A DNA stretch of 64,000 nt, taken from positions 558,001 through 622,000 of the forward strand of contig NZ_VFRA01000001.1 of NCBI RefSeq assembly GCF_006788895.1, in the 5' to 3' direction. This document shows, in pieces, positions 21,332-33,664 of the stretch. The DNA comes from Rhodoglobus vestalii (GTDB lineage Bacteria > Actinomycetota > Actinomycetes > Actinomycetales > Microbacteriaceae). Numbering within the stretch: position 1 is the first letter of the stretch; every line of letters begins with the position of its first letter. The notes under the pieces are model-generated. The model was not told the origin of the DNA, made no database searches, and saw only the letters and a list, made by a program, of their open reading frames with translations. Made by a program: the position numbers and the translations under genes.

Positions 21332-21781
21332 TTAGTTTGACGTCGAGCTACCTTCACCCGGTAGCTGGACACCGGGGACGTAGCTTTCGCGGGCGTGAAC
21401 GAAGGCGAGCACATCGACAACAAGGCTGCCAGCGACCGCAGCGAGGACCGCGAAGAAAAATACCACTGGATCCAAGAACGGTTGCCCGCGCAGAATGACC
21501 AAAATCGTGATGAAAACGACGAACTTGAGCAGCCAGACGCCGAGCACGATTCCAAAGAACAGGGTGCTCGAAGGATCCCCTTTCGTTGCGCGCGACGCGA
21601 GCACAATGCTGCCAGCGGTGAGCCCCATGAAGAGCGCCGTAAGGCCGGCCCCGATCAAGGCACTGACCAGTCCAGAGCTGCCAGCAACAAGGAACCCAAT
21701 TACCGACCCGAGCAAAGCTATGCCCACAGTCAGAATCGCGCCGTAGGCGAGCGCGCGGCCGAGGATGGCGGAAGACTTCAT
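21332..21781 (-). CDS. AtpI-like integral membrane protein
   Basis: 149 residues with four predicted transmembrane helices: about 10-32, 36-58, 75-97 and 104-128. It lies immediately upstream of atpB (115-nt gap) and overlaps the wecA stop by 4 nt (ATGA, start ATG 21781). Small hydrophobic proteins in this position are AtpI/ATP synthase protein I homologues, thought to help c-ring assembly or magnesium supply. Sequence conservation in the family is low, so the assignment rests mainly on position and topology. Longer in-frame starts upstream lie inside wecA and are rejected. Confidence 0.8.
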   Translation of the reverse strand: MKSSAILGRALAYGAILTVGIALLGSVIGFLVAGSSGLVSALIGAGLTALFMGLTAGSIVLASRATKGDPSSTLFFGIVLGVWLLKFVVFITILVILRGQPFLDPVVFFFAVLAAVAGSLVVDVLAFVHARESYVPGVQLPGEGSSTSN

Positions 21782-23013
21782 TCGATGGGTTCCTTTGAGT
21801 GGTGCGTTGGTGAGGTATCGGCGGATGCGGCATCCAAACCGTCGTAGCGTGCGTCGTCGGTGAGAGATTCTGGTTCCGGGCCGCCACGCTGTGCGGCGGC
21901 TTCGCGCGCTTTGCTTCGGCTCAGCGGAGCCAGAGTGATCGCGGCACACAACGCAAGCCCTGCAACGAACATGAGAGCCGCCCAACGCCACGGCACGAAC
22001 GTGAACGCAAGCACTCCCACCGAGGCAACGGCGGTCCAGCTATAGAGAATCAGCACGGCGTGCAGATGCGAATGACCCATGTCGAGCAGGCGGTGGTGGA
22101 GGTGCTTGCGGTCAGCCGTAAACGGCGACTTTCCCGCACGCAGGCGGCGAATGATCGCGAGCCCGAAATCGAGCAGCGGGATAACGAGTACCGCCACGGG
22201 CAGCAGGATGGGGATGAAGGCAGGGAGGAAATCAAGGGTGAACTTGTCGGGCTGGGCCAGGTAGCTGGCATCCACCTGCCCGGTCACAGAAATTGCGGAT
22301 GCCGCCATCAGGAGTCCGACCAGCAACGCTCCCGCGTCGCCCATAAACATCTTGGCGGGATGGAAGTTGATCGGAAGGAACCCTACACACGCGCCAATGA
22401 GGATTGCCGTGGTGAGTGACGCCAAGTTGAAGTATTCGGTCTGAGCTTGAGACTGCAACAGGTAGGCATAGACAAAGAAGACGCCGTTGGCGATCACCGC
22501 GACGCCCGCGACGAGCCCGTCGAGCCCGTCGATGAAATTGACGGCATTCATCACCAAGACAACGGCAAAGATTGTGATGATGAGAGAAACGTACGGAGAA
22601 ACGATGGTCTGGCCGCCAATGGGCAGAGTGGACAGCTGCACGCCCTGCCAAGCGAGCACCCCTGCTGCGATGATCTGGCCGGCAAGCTTGGTTAGCCAAT
22701 CAAGATCCCAAATATCGTCGGCGACACCAATAATCACGATGATCAGCGCGGCGCCCAACAAACCAAATACTTTGCCCGGCTCGTTGAAGATGAGCGAGAA
22801 GTTGCCCAGAGTGGAGGCCACCGCAAAGGCCACCAGAATGCCAAAGAACATCGCCACCCCACCAAGGCGCGGGGTGGGGCGAGTATGAACATCGCGCTGG
22901 CGAACCTGGGGGTAAAGCCGATACTTGAGGCTCAGCTTGAGCACCAATAGCGCGAGCGCATAGGTAACGATCGCCGCGATCCCTGCGACGAGCAGATAGA
23001 AAATTATTCGCAA
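21778..23013 (-). CDS. wecA: MraY/WecA-family undecaprenyl-phosphate sugar-1-phosphate transferase
   Basis: 411 residues with about eleven transmembrane segments. It transfers a HexNAc-1-phosphate from a UDP-sugar to undecaprenyl phosphate, the first step of teichoic-acid, arabinogalactan-like or polysaccharide synthesis. Family motifs: the cytosolic loop RPTPRLGGVAMF, the magnesium-binding DDIWDLDW, NAVNFIDGLDGLVAG, FMGDAGALLVG and the His-rich DRKHLHHRLLDMGHSH. The C-terminal 40 residues are charged and variable. The start is TTG 23013, 10 nt inside the tsaC coding end; no ATG or GTG is available before the first membrane helix. The end product of the pathway is not shown here. Confidence 0.92.
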   Translation of the reverse strand: MRIIFYLLVAGIAAIVTYALALLVLKLSLKYRLYPQVRQRDVHTRPTPRLGGVAMFFGILVAFAVASTLGNFSLIFNEPGKVFGLLGAALIIVIIGVADDIWDLDWLTKLAGQIIAAGVLAWQGVQLSTLPIGGQTIVSPYVSLIITIFAVVLVMNAVNFIDGLDGLVAGVAVIANGVFFVYAYLLQSQAQTEYFNLASLTTAILIGACVGFLPINFHPAKMFMGDAGALLVGLLMAASAISVTGQVDASYLAQPDKFTLDFLPAFIPILLPVAVLVIPLLDFGLAIIRRLRAGKSPFTADRKHLHHRLLDMGHSHLHAVLILYSWTAVASVGVLAFTFVPWRWAALMFVAGLALCAAITLAPLSRSKAREAAAQRGGPEPESLTDDARYDGLDAASADTSPTHHSKEPIE

Positions 23014-23660
23014 CGATCGGCCCCGATCAGTTGACGGATAGCGTCGGCCGAGATGACGCCCTCCCGCACAATGCGCAACTTGCCGTCTTCATGCAGCAGC
23101 CCCGTGGCATCAACGATGGTCGACGCAAGTTCGCCGCTCTCACCATTATCGAGGTATACGGATACCGAGTCACCGAGCATTTCTTGAGCTCGCACTGCTG
23201 TGCGAGCCGCAGGAAGACCTGTGCTGTTGGCGCTCGAGACCGCAAGCGGGCCAGTCTCAGACAGAAGTTCAAGGGCGATGCGGTTTGACGGCATCCGCAA
23301 AGCAACCGTGCCGTGGGTCTCCCCCAGGTCCCAACTGAGCGAAGGCTGCGCCGGCAAAATAATCGTCAGGCCACCGGGCCAAAATTCGGCGACCAGAGTG
23401 CGCACCTCATCGGGGACCGCCGCAGCAAGAGCGTCGAGGGTCGGGATGCCCGGAATCAGCACGGGCGGAGGGGACTGGCGAGTGCGCCCCTTTGCATCGA
23501 TCAGTTTCTGCACGGCCGCGGGTTGGAACGCATCCGCAGCAACGCCATAGACAGTGTCAGTGGGTATGACAACGAGATCACCTCGACCGAGGGCAACGCG
23601 AGCGAGCCGCATGCCGGTGAGAAGCTGAGCATCGTCTGCGCAATCGTAAAGGTCATCCAT
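23004..23660 (-). CDS. tsaC: L-threonylcarbamoyladenylate synthase (Sua5/YciO/YrdC family)
   Basis: 218 residues. It makes threonylcarbamoyl-AMP from threonine, bicarbonate and ATP for the t6A37 modification of ANN-decoding tRNAs. PTDTVYGVAADAF, KGRTRQSPPPVLIP, FWPGGLTIILPA, VALRMPSNRIAL and PLAVSSANSTGLPAA are the YrdC-domain motifs. The lysine of KxR is present. It lacks a separate Sua5 C-terminal domain. Position after prmC and before wecA is the standard actinobacterial order. The start is ATG 23660 with GGGG just upstream. Confidence 0.93.
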   Translation of the reverse strand: MDDLYDCADDAQLLTGMRLARVALGRGDLVVIPTDTVYGVAADAFQPAAVQKLIDAKGRTRQSPPPVLIPGIPTLDALAAAVPDEVRTLVAEFWPGGLTIILPAQPSLSWDLGETHGTVALRMPSNRIALELLSETGPLAVSSANSTGLPAARTAVRAQEMLGDSVSVYLDNGESGELASTIVDATGLLHEDGKLRIVREGVISADAIRQLIGADRCE

Positions 23661-23728
23661 GTCCCCAATATGGTACCGGTCTAAACAGTGAAAGACTGAG
23701 CACGACTAACAGATAGTGATGGCCAACA

Positions 23729-24343
23729 ATGACGCTGCTTTTCATCTTTGACATGGATGACGTGCTCTACGACTACGACTGGCGAGCGCGAATGGCCGCA
23801 ATGAGTGAGTTGACCAGCCTCAGCTTTCTCGAACTGCGCCGCCTCTGGTGGCACCACGACGGCGAAATCGGAGCCGAAGCAGGCCTTTATCGGACCGGGC
23901 ACGAGTACCTCGCCGCCTTCGAAGAAGCAATCGGGCAAAAAGTGGATGTCGACCGCTGGGTCGAAATCAGGGCCGCCGCAATGACACCGTGGCCCGATTC
24001 GCTCGCCGCCGCACGACGCGCTTCAGAACTGGGTCAGGTAACCCTGCTCACCAACAACGGCGCCCTTCTCGGCGACCACCTTCCGACGCTGGCCCCAGAA
24101 CTTGTCGATATCTTTGGCAATCACCTGCGCACCTCAAGCCACTACGGCGCGCGCAAGCCTGACCCCGTGGTGTACGAGCGCACGCTCGAGGCCTACGGAA
24201 TAAAAGCCGGTAACGCGTTCTTCGTCGATGATCGGGAAGAGAACATTGTTGGCGCACAAGGGATCGGAATCACCGGCCACCAGTTTCTCGACGGGGCCGG
24301 GTTGCACGCAGCGATCGAAGAGTTCGCCCAAGCGCGCGCCTAG
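23729..24343 (+). CDS. HAD-superfamily hydrolase
   Basis: 204 residues. Motif I is FIFDMDDVLYDYDW (nucleophile and acid Asp near residues 7 and 9), motif II is LLTNNGALL, and motifs III/IV are the lysine in ARKPDPVVYERTLE and VDDREENIVGAQGIG. A four-helix cap is inserted between motifs I and II, typical of subfamily I phosphatases or haloacid-dehalogenase-like enzymes. The substrate is unknown. It stands alone on the plus strand inside the conserved minus-strand prmC-tsaC run, diverging from tsaC (68 bp) and converging on prmC (15 bp). Confidence 0.9.
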   Translation: MTLLFIFDMDDVLYDYDWRARMAAMSELTSLSFLELRRLWWHHDGEIGAEAGLYRTGHEYLAAFEEAIGQKVDVDRWVEIRAAAMTPWPDSLAAARRASELGQVTLLTNNGALLGDHLPTLAPELVDIFGNHLRTSSHYGARKPDPVVYERTLEAYGIKAGNAFFVDDREENIVGAQGIGITGHQFLDGAGLHAAIEEFAQARA

Positions 24344-24358
24344 CACCGCGAGTAAAAG

Positions 24359-25231
24359 CTACAGCAGCGCGGTCGTGGCTCGGTCTCGCCCGAGCAGGTC
24401 CCTGTGGTGGGCTACGGCGTTCCAGCCGTCTGCCGTGAGCAGCGCGGCAATCGCCGATGCCTGCTCTTCGCCATGCTCAAGCACGAGAGTGCCGCCCTGG
24501 TGAAGCAAACGGCGCGCTGTCGTTGACACGCGGCGCACCACATCCAGGCCATCTTCGCCGCCGTAGAGAGCCAATGCTGGGTCGTGAAGTTGAACCTCTA
24601 AATCGCGCGGTATGGCGGCCGCAGGAATGTAGGGCGGGTTCGAGATTACAACGTCAACGGTGCCATCGAGCTCGGCAAGCGCTTCACCCAGATCGGCGTT
24701 CACCAGGGTGGCATTGGTGAGGCCGTAGCGGTGAAAGTTCTGAGCTGTGTACGGCATCGCCTCGGGGGAAAGTTCGACAGCGTAGATGCGTGAACGAATA
24801 ACCTCGGTGGCCATTGACAGCGCAATGGCCCCGCTGCCGGTGCCGAGATCGACACCGATTGGCTCGGGCGTGGCACTGGCATTGAGAGCGTCGATCGCGA
24901 ACTGCACGACCGTTTCTGTTTCTGGTCGCGGCACAAAAACACCGGGACCGACCCGCAACTCGAGGCTGCGAAACGGCGCGATCCCCGTGATGTGCTGCAG
25001 GGGTTCGCGGGCAGCCCGGCGAGCAAAAAGTGCGCGGATTTGAGTGTGCAACACTGGCGGCACCGTTGCACCGGTCACCGCTCGCGCTCGAAGCTCCCCC
25101 CGGCTCAGCTCGAGCACATGGGCAACAAGAAGCTCCGCATCAACCGCCGGGCTGGGCACTCCCCCAACGCTCAAGAGCTCAGCGCCATTGCCAATAAGGT
25201 CCGTGACGCTGATGTTGTGGTCGGCCGTCAA
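24359..25231 (-). CDS. prmC: Release-factor glutamine N5-methyltransferase
   Basis: 290 residues. It methylates the Gln of the GGQ motif in release factors, encoded by the gene directly upstream. An N-terminal helical domain (about 1-75) precedes a Rossmann methyltransferase domain with VDLGTGSGAIALSMA for SAM binding and the catalytic ISNPPYIP. The start is TTG 25231; no ATG or GTG lies between it and an upstream in-frame stop. GAGA is 6-7 nt upstream. It follows prfA by 48 nt. Confidence 0.94.
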   Translation of the reverse strand: MTADHNISVTDLIGNGAELLSVGGVPSPAVDAELLVAHVLELSRGELRARAVTGATVPPVLHTQIRALFARRAAREPLQHITGIAPFRSLELRVGPGVFVPRPETETVVQFAIDALNASATPEPIGVDLGTGSGAIALSMATEVIRSRIYAVELSPEAMPYTAQNFHRYGLTNATLVNADLGEALAELDGTVDVVISNPPYIPAAAIPRDLEVQLHDPALALYGGEDGLDVVRRVSTTARRLLHQGGTLVLEHGEEQASAIAALLTADGWNAVAHHRDLLGRDRATTALL

Positions 25232-25279
25232 TTCATGTTCTCGACAATCACTTGTTGTGCTCGGCAGTCACTGCGTTGC

Positions 25280-26359
25280 TTAGGAGTCGTTGCCGATTTC
25301 TGCCAGCCGTGCCTCTTCATCGGCGATGATGCACGACTGGATGACCGGCTCCATCGCTCCGTTAATGGCCTGATCAAGGTTGTAGGCCTTGTAGCCGGTG
25401 CGATGATCAGCGATGCGGTTTTCGGGGAAGTTGTAGGTGCGAATGCGCTCCGAACGATCCATTGTGCGGATCTGACTCTTGCGGTATTCGCTCGCCTTAG
25501 CATCCGCCTCTTCCTGATACCGCGCAAGGATGCGCGCCCGCAGCACTCGCATGCCGGCTTCACGGTTTTGCAGTTGCGATTTCTCGTTCTGCATCGCCAC
25601 GACGATGCCGGTCGGAAGGTGAGTAATGCGAACAGCGGAGTCAGTGGTGTTGACCGACTGACCGCCGGGACCCGATGACCGATAGACGTCAATCTTGAGA
25701 TCGTTGGCATGAATCTCAACCTCTTCGGGCTCGTCTACCTCAGGGAATACGAGCACACCTGCAGCCGAGGTGTGGATGCGACCCTGAGATTCGGTGGCTG
25801 GCACGCGCTGAACGCGATGCACACCCCCTTCATATTTCAGGTGGGCCCACACGCCCTCAGCGGGATCGCTTGACGAACCCTTGATCGCCAGTTGAGCGTC
25901 TTTGATGCCGCCGAGGTCACTCGACGTCTGTGAAATAATCTCCGTCTTCCACTTCTTCGACTCGGCGTAGTGCAAGTACATACGCAGCAGGTCGCCGGCG
26001 AAGAGAGCCGATTCGGCTCCGCCCTCACCCATCTTGATTTCCATGATCACGTCACGAGAATCGTTGGGATCTCGGGGAATCAGAATGCGGCGAAGCTTCT
26101 CTTGAACGGCTTCGAGCGTCTCTGTGAGCCCCGGAATTTCGGCAGCAAACGACTCATCTTCATCAGCCATTTCGGTGGCTGCCGCAAGGTCATCCGTCAA
26201 CTGACGCCACTGGTGGTACGCAGCAACAATGCGCGACAACTCCGCGTAGCGACGGTTGACTTTCTTTGAGCGGACCGGGTCAGAGTGGAGCTCGGGGTCA
26301 GCAAGCTGACCCTCGAGATCCTCGTGCTCGGTCAGCAGCGTTTGTACTGACTCGAACAT
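25280..26359 (-). CDS. prfA: Peptide chain release factor 1
   Basis: 359 residues. It recognises UAA/UAG and triggers peptide release. The GGQ loop is in [16 protein letters not shown]; its Gln is the PrmC target. The anticodon-like tripeptide region lies around [16 protein letters not shown], with PAT as expected for RF1. The C-terminal [20 protein letters not shown] is also diagnostic. The start is ATG 26359, only 2 nt after the rho stop; its Shine-Dalgarno GAGGA is formed by the end of rho. Confidence 0.98.
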   Translation of the reverse strand: MFESVQTLLTEHEDLEGQLADPELHSDPVRSKKVNRRYAELSRIVAAYHQWRQLTDDLAAATEMADEDESFAAEIPGLTETLEAVQEKLRRILIPRDPNDSRDVIMEIKMGEGGAESALFAGDLLRMYLHYAESKKWKTEIISQTSSDLGGIKDAQLAIKGSSSDPAEGVWAHLKYEGGVHRVQRVPATESQGRIHTSAAGVLVFPEVDEPEEVEIHANDLKIDVYRSSGPGGQSVNTTDSAVRITHLPTGIVVAMQNEKSQLQNREAGMRVLRARILARYQEEADAKASEYRKSQIRTMDRSERIRTYNFPENRIADHRTGYKAYNLDQAINGAMEPVIQSCIIADEEARLAEIGNDS

Positions 26360-26361
26360 TG

Positions 26362-28680
<2,319 letters not shown>

Positions 28681-28812
28681 TACTTGGGGTTCCTTTCCCC
28701 GACCACGCTTTCGAGCGATGGCGGAGAGCTAGTCGCTCACCGATGTCTACGCGGATGCGCAGGAATCTAATTCGGGGATGCGACGGGGTGAAGTGCAACC
28801 GGGATGCTACGA

Positions 28813-29751
28813 CTACGCCGTAACTTCTACCTGGTGCTCATTTACTGTAGCACCTTTGAAGTCCACGGCTAAGAGAAGACATTCCCACGAAGCGGCCGCG
28901 TGCTCCTTGACCAGAGCCATCGCCTCAAGGCGTCGGGCCGGGTCATCGGCGAGCACCAAGACAGAGGGTCCGGCACCCGAAACTACGGCGGCGTGACCGT
29001 GAGAGCGCAGCATCCGAATCAATTCGGTCGTTTGCGGCATCGCCGCTGCCCGGTAATCCTGGTGGAGTCGGTCACCGGTAGCTTCGAGAAGCAACTCTGG
29101 GCTCTGAGCGAGCGCCGCTATGAGCAGTGCGGCGCGTGAAATGTTGTAGACAGCATCGGCGTAGGGCACCGTTTCGGGCTGGAGGCTGCGGGCGTGTGCT
29201 GTCGAGACTTGAGAGTCGGGAACGCACACCAGCGGTGAGACCCCGCGGTGCACGATCAGTTTCTTCGCCTGCGGCCCCGTCTCGGTGCTCCACGCGATCG
29301 TGAGCCCACCCAAGAGCGCGGGCGCGACATTGTCGGGGTGCCCCTCGAGCTCGGTTGCAAGAATGAGGAGGGTTGCGGCATCCATCTCAACGATGCCGGC
29401 AAGCAGTCCCTTCGCTGCCATGACTCCGGAGACAATTGCTGCCGCAGATGAGCCGAGCCCACCACCGTGGGGAATGATGTTATTTGCCTGCACGTGGAGG
29501 GCAGGGAGGTGCTGCGCGAAGTGGGTGAAGCAGTGCTGAATCGCCTGAATAACGAGGTTTGATTCGTCCGTTGCCACGATGCCAGCACCCACACCGGTCA
29601 CGACGATTGTGACACCGGTTCCCTCGACCGCTGTGACGATGAGCTCGTCATAGTGTGAGAGGGCTAACCCCAGAGTGTCGAATCCTGGCCCCAGATTTGC
29701 TGAGGTCGCCGGCACGCGCACAACAACGCTGCGACCGACCAGCGAAGTCAT
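28813..29751 (-). CDS. thrB: Homoserine kinase
   Basis: 312 residues of the GHMP kinase family, phosphorylating homoserine to O-phosphohomoserine for Thr[20 protein letters not shown] is the substrate motif, [18 protein letters not shown] the ATP phosphate loop, and [12 protein letters not shown] the third GHMP motif. ATG 29751 overlaps the thrC stop (ATGA). It ends the lysA-hom-thrC-thrB operon, 132 bp upstream of rho on the same strand; the gap shows no clear terminator. Confidence 0.97.
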   Translation of the reverse strand: MTSLVGRSVVVRVPATSANLGPGFDTLGLALSHYDELIVTAVEGTGVTIVVTGVGAGIVATDESNLVIQAIQHCFTHFAQHLPALHVQANNIIPHGGGLGSSAAAIVSGVMAAKGLLAGIVEMDAATLLILATELEGHPDNVAPALLGGLTIAWSTETGPQAKKLIVHRGVSPLVCVPDSQVSTAHARSLQPETVPYADAVYNISRAALLIAALAQSPELLLEATGDRLHQDYRAAAMPQTTELIRMLRSHGHAAVVSGAGPSVLVLADDPARRLEAMALVKEHAAASWECLLLAVDFKGATVNEHQVEVTA

Positions 29752-30839
29752 GCCTTGGCCAGCCCCAACACGCTTGCGACCTCTGCCGTGTCAACGGGAA
29801 CGATCGTCGGGGTGATGTCATCCCCACTGGCGGTTTTGAGCGCCCACTGCGGGTCCTTCAAACCGTGACCGGTAACCGTGAGAACGACCGTTGACCCGCG
29901 CGGAATCTGACCAGCCTCGGCACGCTCGAGCAAACCAGCGACGCTGATGGCGGATGCCGGCTCCACAAAGATGCCAACCTCGGCCGACAAAATACGCTGG
30001 GCTTCCAGAATCTTGGCATCGCTGATGGCACCGAAGTAACCATGAGAAACCGTGTGCGCTTCCGTCGCGAGGTGCCACGACGCGGGGTTACCGATGCGGA
30101 TCGCGCTGGCGATCGTCTCGGGATTCTTGACGACTTCGCCCAGCACGATCGGTGCGCTGCCCTCGGCTTGGAAGCCAAACATGCGCGGAAGCTTGGTGGT
30201 GGCCGAACGTGCAAGTTCTTCGCTGTAGCCACGGAAGTAGGCGGTGTAGTTTCCGGCATTACCGACCGGCACGATGTGGAAGTCGGGAGCATCGCCCAAG
30301 ACTTCGACGACCTCAAATGCTGCCGTTTTCTGGCCCTCGATACGGTCGGGGTTCACCGAGTTCACGAGGTGCACCGGGTAGTTGTCGGCAAGGTCACGAG
30401 CGATATCGAGGCAGTCGTCGAAGTTGCCCTGCACCTGAATGAGTTCGCCGTTATGGGCGACGGCCTGACTGAGCTTGCCCATCGCAATCTTGCCTTCGGG
30501 CACGAGAACTGCCGCCGTGATTCCCGCGTGGGCGGCGTAGGCCGCGGCCGACGCCGACGTATTACCGGTCGACGCGCAGATGACAGCCTTTGCGCCGTGC
30601 TCGACAGCCTTCGAGATCGCCATCGTCATACCGCGGTCTTTAAAGGAGCCCGTAGGGTTCATTCCCTCGAACTTCACCCACACGTTGGCTCCCGTGCGCT
30701 GAGACAGTGCCGGTGCCGGAATCAGGGGGGTTCCGCCTTCGCCGAGCGTGATGATCGGGGTGGACTCCGAGATATTCAGACGATCGGCATACTCGTGAAG
30801 CACGCCGCGCCATTGCCGGTTCCTGATTTCGCTACCCAC
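29748..30839 (-). CDS. thrC: Threonine synthase
   Basis: 363 residues, PLP-dependent fold-type II enzyme converting O-phosphohomoserine to threonine. The Schiff-base lysine is in [14 protein letters not shown]; phosphate contacts lie in [18 protein letters not shown] and [15 protein letters not shown]. The short form (about 360 aa) is usual in Actinobacteria. The start is GTG 30839, 3 nt after the hom stop; the end overlaps thrB by 4 nt. Confidence 0.97.
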   Translation of the reverse strand: MGSEIRNRQWRGVLHEYADRLNISESTPIITLGEGGTPLIPAPALSQRTGANVWVKFEGMNPTGSFKDRGMTMAISKAVEHGAKAVICASTGNTSASAAAYAAHAGITAAVLVPEGKIAMGKLSQAVAHNGELIQVQGNFDDCLDIARDLADNYPVHLVNSVNPDRIEGQKTAAFEVVEVLGDAPDFHIVPVGNAGNYTAYFRGYSEELARSATTKLPRMFGFQAEGSAPIVLGEVVKNPETIASAIRIGNPASWHLATEAHTVSHGYFGAISDAKILEAQRILSAEVGIFVEPASAISVAGLLERAEAGQIPRGSTVVLTVTGHGLKDPQWALKTASGDDITPTIVPVDTAEVASVLGLAKA

Positions 30840-30842
30840 TGG

Positions 30843-32159
30843 TTACAGCCCCTCAACTCTCAAAACGGACACAACTTCACGCACCACCGAATTATCGGCC
30901 AGCGCGGCCACCGTGGCGGCAAGCGACTCATCGGTGGCTTCGTGCGACACCGTGATAAGGGTAGCGCTTGGCACACCCTCAATTACCGCACCAACAGTCT
31001 GGTTGACCGCCTCCACCGAAACTCCGTGGTCGCTAAACACTGCAGCGATTGTGGCAAGCACTCCGGGCTCATCCACCACAGTCAGCGTGATCTGGTAGCG
31101 CGTCAACACCCGCGAAATCGGCAAAATGGGGAGATCTGCGTGCGTTGACTCGGCAACACCGGGGCCACCGATCACATGACGACGCGCCGCCGACACAACA
31201 TCACCCAGAACCGCGGATGCCGTTTCCAGCCCGCCAGCGCCAGCCCCATAAAACATGAGGCTGCCTGCGGCCTCGGCCTCAACGAACACCGCATTGTTGC
31301 CGCCATGCACTGCCGCGAGCGGGTGAGTCAGCGGCACCAGCGCGGGGTGTACGCGGGCGCTCACTCCATCGATTCCGCCGTCAGCATTCAACACTCGCTC
31401 ACAGATCGCGAGAAGTTTCACGACATAGCCAGCTTTGCGCGCTGCCACTACCTGATCGGCCGTGACCGTCGTAATGCCTTCACGATGCACGGCGTCTAGC
31501 GGCACGCGAGTGTGGAACGCCAAGCTCGCCAAAAGCGCAGCTTTTTGTGCTGCGTCGTAGCCTTCAATATCGGCGGTGGGGTCGGCTTCGGCGAAACCGA
31601 GGCGAGTTGCTTCGGCGAGGGCGTTGTCAAAACTGTCACCCGTGACATCCATGCGGTCAAGAATGAAGTTGGTGGTTCCGTTAACGATTCCGAGGATGCG
31701 CTGCACGCGATCGCCGGCGAGGCTGTCACGCAGCGGCCGGATGATCGGGATTGCTCCCGCAACAGCCGCTTCGTAGTAGAGCTGTGCGCCCACCTGGGCT
31801 GCTTCTTCGAAAAGTTCCGCGCCGTGGTGGGCGAGGAGCGCTTTGTTGGCGGTGATCACGTCAGCGCCCGAATGCAGTGCTTTGAGAATCCAGGTGCGCG
31901 CCGGCTCAAGCCCACCGATCAATTCGATCACGATGTCGGCACCGACAATGAGCGACTCTGCGTCGGTGGTCAACAACTCTTTCGGGATGTCGGTATCACG
32001 CGGTGCATCGAGATCGCGCACGGCGACACCGACAACTTCGAGCCCGGCTCCGGCTCGCGCCGCAAGCTCATCAGCGTGCTCCAATAGGAGGGCGGTGACC
32101 TGGGATCCGACACTTCCGCCTCCCAAAACTGCGACGCGAAGGTTACGGTATTCGATCAT
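30843..32159 (-). CDS. hom: Homoserine dehydrogenase
   Basis: 438 residues. It reduces aspartate semialdehyde to homoserine, the branch point to threonine and methionine. The Rossmann motif is VAVLGGGSVGSQVTALL, the substrate region contains YYEAAVAGAIPIIRPLRDSL and GTTNFILDRM, and a C-terminal ACT domain at about 350-430 (YQITLTVVDEPGVLATIAAV) provides threonine feedback control as known in the family. It overlaps the lysA stop by 4 nt. The homoserine also feeds metX at 57199. Confidence 0.98.
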   Translation of the reverse strand: MIEYRNLRVAVLGGGSVGSQVTALLLEHADELAARAGAGLEVVGVAVRDLDAPRDTDIPKELLTTDAESLIVGADIVIELIGGLEPARTWILKALHSGADVITANKALLAHHGAELFEEAAQVGAQLYYEAAVAGAIPIIRPLRDSLAGDRVQRILGIVNGTTNFILDRMDVTGDSFDNALAEATRLGFAEADPTADIEGYDAAQKAALLASLAFHTRVPLDAVHREGITTVTADQVVAARKAGYVVKLLAICERVLNADGGIDGVSARVHPALVPLTHPLAAVHGGNNAVFVEAEAAGSLMFYGAGAGGLETASAVLGDVVSAARRHVIGGPGVAESTHADLPILPISRVLTRYQITLTVVDEPGVLATIAAVFSDHGVSVEAVNQTVGAVIEGVPSATLITVSHEATDESLAATVAALADNSVVREVVSVLRVEGL

Positions 32160-33559
32160 TCAGACTCTCCCAATGGTGTGATTCCCGCGTCGCGGCGAAG
32201 TAGGTCGTCTTCGGTTTCGCCCCGCACAATGACGCGGGCATGTCCGTCGCGGACGGCCACCACGGGCGGCCGAGCAAGATAGTTGTAGTTGTTTGACATC
32301 GCCCAGCCGTAGGCCCCCGTTGCAGGCACCGCAATGAGGTCACCAAGCTCCACATCGCCAGGCAAGTACTCTGCCCGCACGACGATATCGCCCGCCTCAC
32401 AGTGCTTGCCTGCAATGCGCACTAGTGCCGGGTCGGCTTCTGAGGTTCGGTTCGCAAGGCGAGCAGAATAGTCAGCACCATAGAGTGCGGTGCGCAGGTT
32501 GTCACTCATACCGCCATCAACACTGACGTATTTACGTACCGCTTCGCCATCGACGAGAACATCCTTGATCGTTCCCACCGTGTAAAGAGTGGTCGTCGAC
32601 GGGCCAATGATCGAACGGCCCGGCTCAATGGCAATCACAGGCACCACGATGCCCAAACGCGTGCACTCCGCCTCAACGATCGAGGCAAGAGACGCGGCCA
32701 GTTCAGCCACCGGCAGCGCCCGGTCAACGGAGGTGTAGGCGATCCCGAAGCCACCGCCCAGATTCAGTTCCGGCACAGGCGCATCAACCGAAAGCCGGGC
32801 ATGCAACTCCAGCAATCGCCGCGCAGCCTCCGCAAAACCCGCCGTGTCAAAAATCTGCGACCCAATATGCGAATGGATGCCCACAAACTCAAGCGAAGAA
32901 TGGCTGCGAATCTGCGCCACCACCGCCTCAGCCTCAGCCAAAGGAACACCAAACTTTTGATCTTCTCGCGCCGTTGCCAGATATTCGTGGGTTGATGCAT
33001 GAACCCCGCTATTGATGCGCAATCGCACCCGCTGGGTTCGACCGTGCCGTGCGGCGGCTTCAGCAACCCGACCGATTTCGACGACGCTGTCGATAACGAT
33101 GGGGCCGATGCCCGCGCACACAGCACGGTCGATCTCGGAAAGACTTTTGTTGTTGCCGTGGAATCCCAAACGCGACGCATCGACACCGGCCGCGAGCGCA
33201 ACCGCCATCTCGCCCGCCGAAGCCACATCGATGTTTAGGCCGGCGGCCGTCATCCACCGGGCAACTTCGGTGCACAGAAACGCCTTAGCCGCGTAGTACA
33301 CCTTGACCGTGGTGCCAATGCGGGCGAATTCGCTCTCGAATGCGGCCGCAATGTCGGTGGCGCGCGCAATCGCATCCGCCTCGTCAATCACATACACGGG
33401 AGTGCCGAAGTCGCGCACCAGTGCAGTCACGGTCACGCCGGCTATCGCCAGTTCACCCGATTCTGTGCGCGCAGAATTTCGCGACCACACAGTCGATGGC
33501 AAAGAATTTGCCTCGGCGGGAGCTTCGAGCCACTCGGGCGCCAGCGGGTTCGCGAACAC
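32156..33559 (-). CDS. lysA: Diaminopimelate decarboxylase
   Basis: 467 residues, fold-type III PLP enzyme making lysine from meso-diaminopimelate. The PLP lysine is in VKVYYAAKAFLCTEV, the phosphate loop is LNLGGGFGIAYTS, EPGRSIIGPSTTTLY binds the cofactor and the subunit-interface active-site Cys lies in KHCEAGDIVV. The start is GTG 33559 with GAGG 7 nt upstream. It is first in the lysA-hom-thrC-thrB operon. A 105-bp gap upstream separates it from the DUF2993-like gene on the same strand. Confidence 0.97.
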   Translation of the reverse strand: MFANPLAPEWLEAPAEANSLPSTVWSRNSARTESGELAIAGVTVTALVRDFGTPVYVIDEADAIARATDIAAAFESEFARIGTTVKVYYAAKAFLCTEVARWMTAAGLNIDVASAGEMAVALAAGVDASRLGFHGNNKSLSEIDRAVCAGIGPIVIDSVVEIGRVAEAAARHGRTQRVRLRINSGVHASTHEYLATAREDQKFGVPLAEAEAVVAQIRSHSSLEFVGIHSHIGSQIFDTAGFAEAARRLLELHARLSVDAPVPELNLGGGFGIAYTSVDRALPVAELAASLASIVEAECTRLGIVVPVIAIEPGRSIIGPSTTTLYTVGTIKDVLVDGEAVRKYVSVDGGMSDNLRTALYGADYSARLANRTSEADPALVRIAGKHCEAGDIVVRAEYLPGDVELGDLIAVPATGAYGWAMSNNYNYLARPPVVAVRDGHARVIVRGETEDDLLRRDAGITPLGESE

Positions 33560-33664
33560 GGTCGCACCTCACAGAGATGTAGACGGAAAACGGCGGATTG
33601 TGTCCGCACAAGCATTGGGGATGCTGACCACTCTAACGGCAGTCGCGGCTGGCGCTGAATCGGG

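Noticed and set aside
28831..28853. GGTGCT/AGCACC hairpin at the 3' end of thrB as a terminator
   Set aside because: It lies within the coding end and no T-run follows on the thrB strand.
30042..31148. 368-codon open frame antisense to thrC/hom
   Set aside because: Spans the junction of two certain genes on the other strand; no ribosome site or motif.
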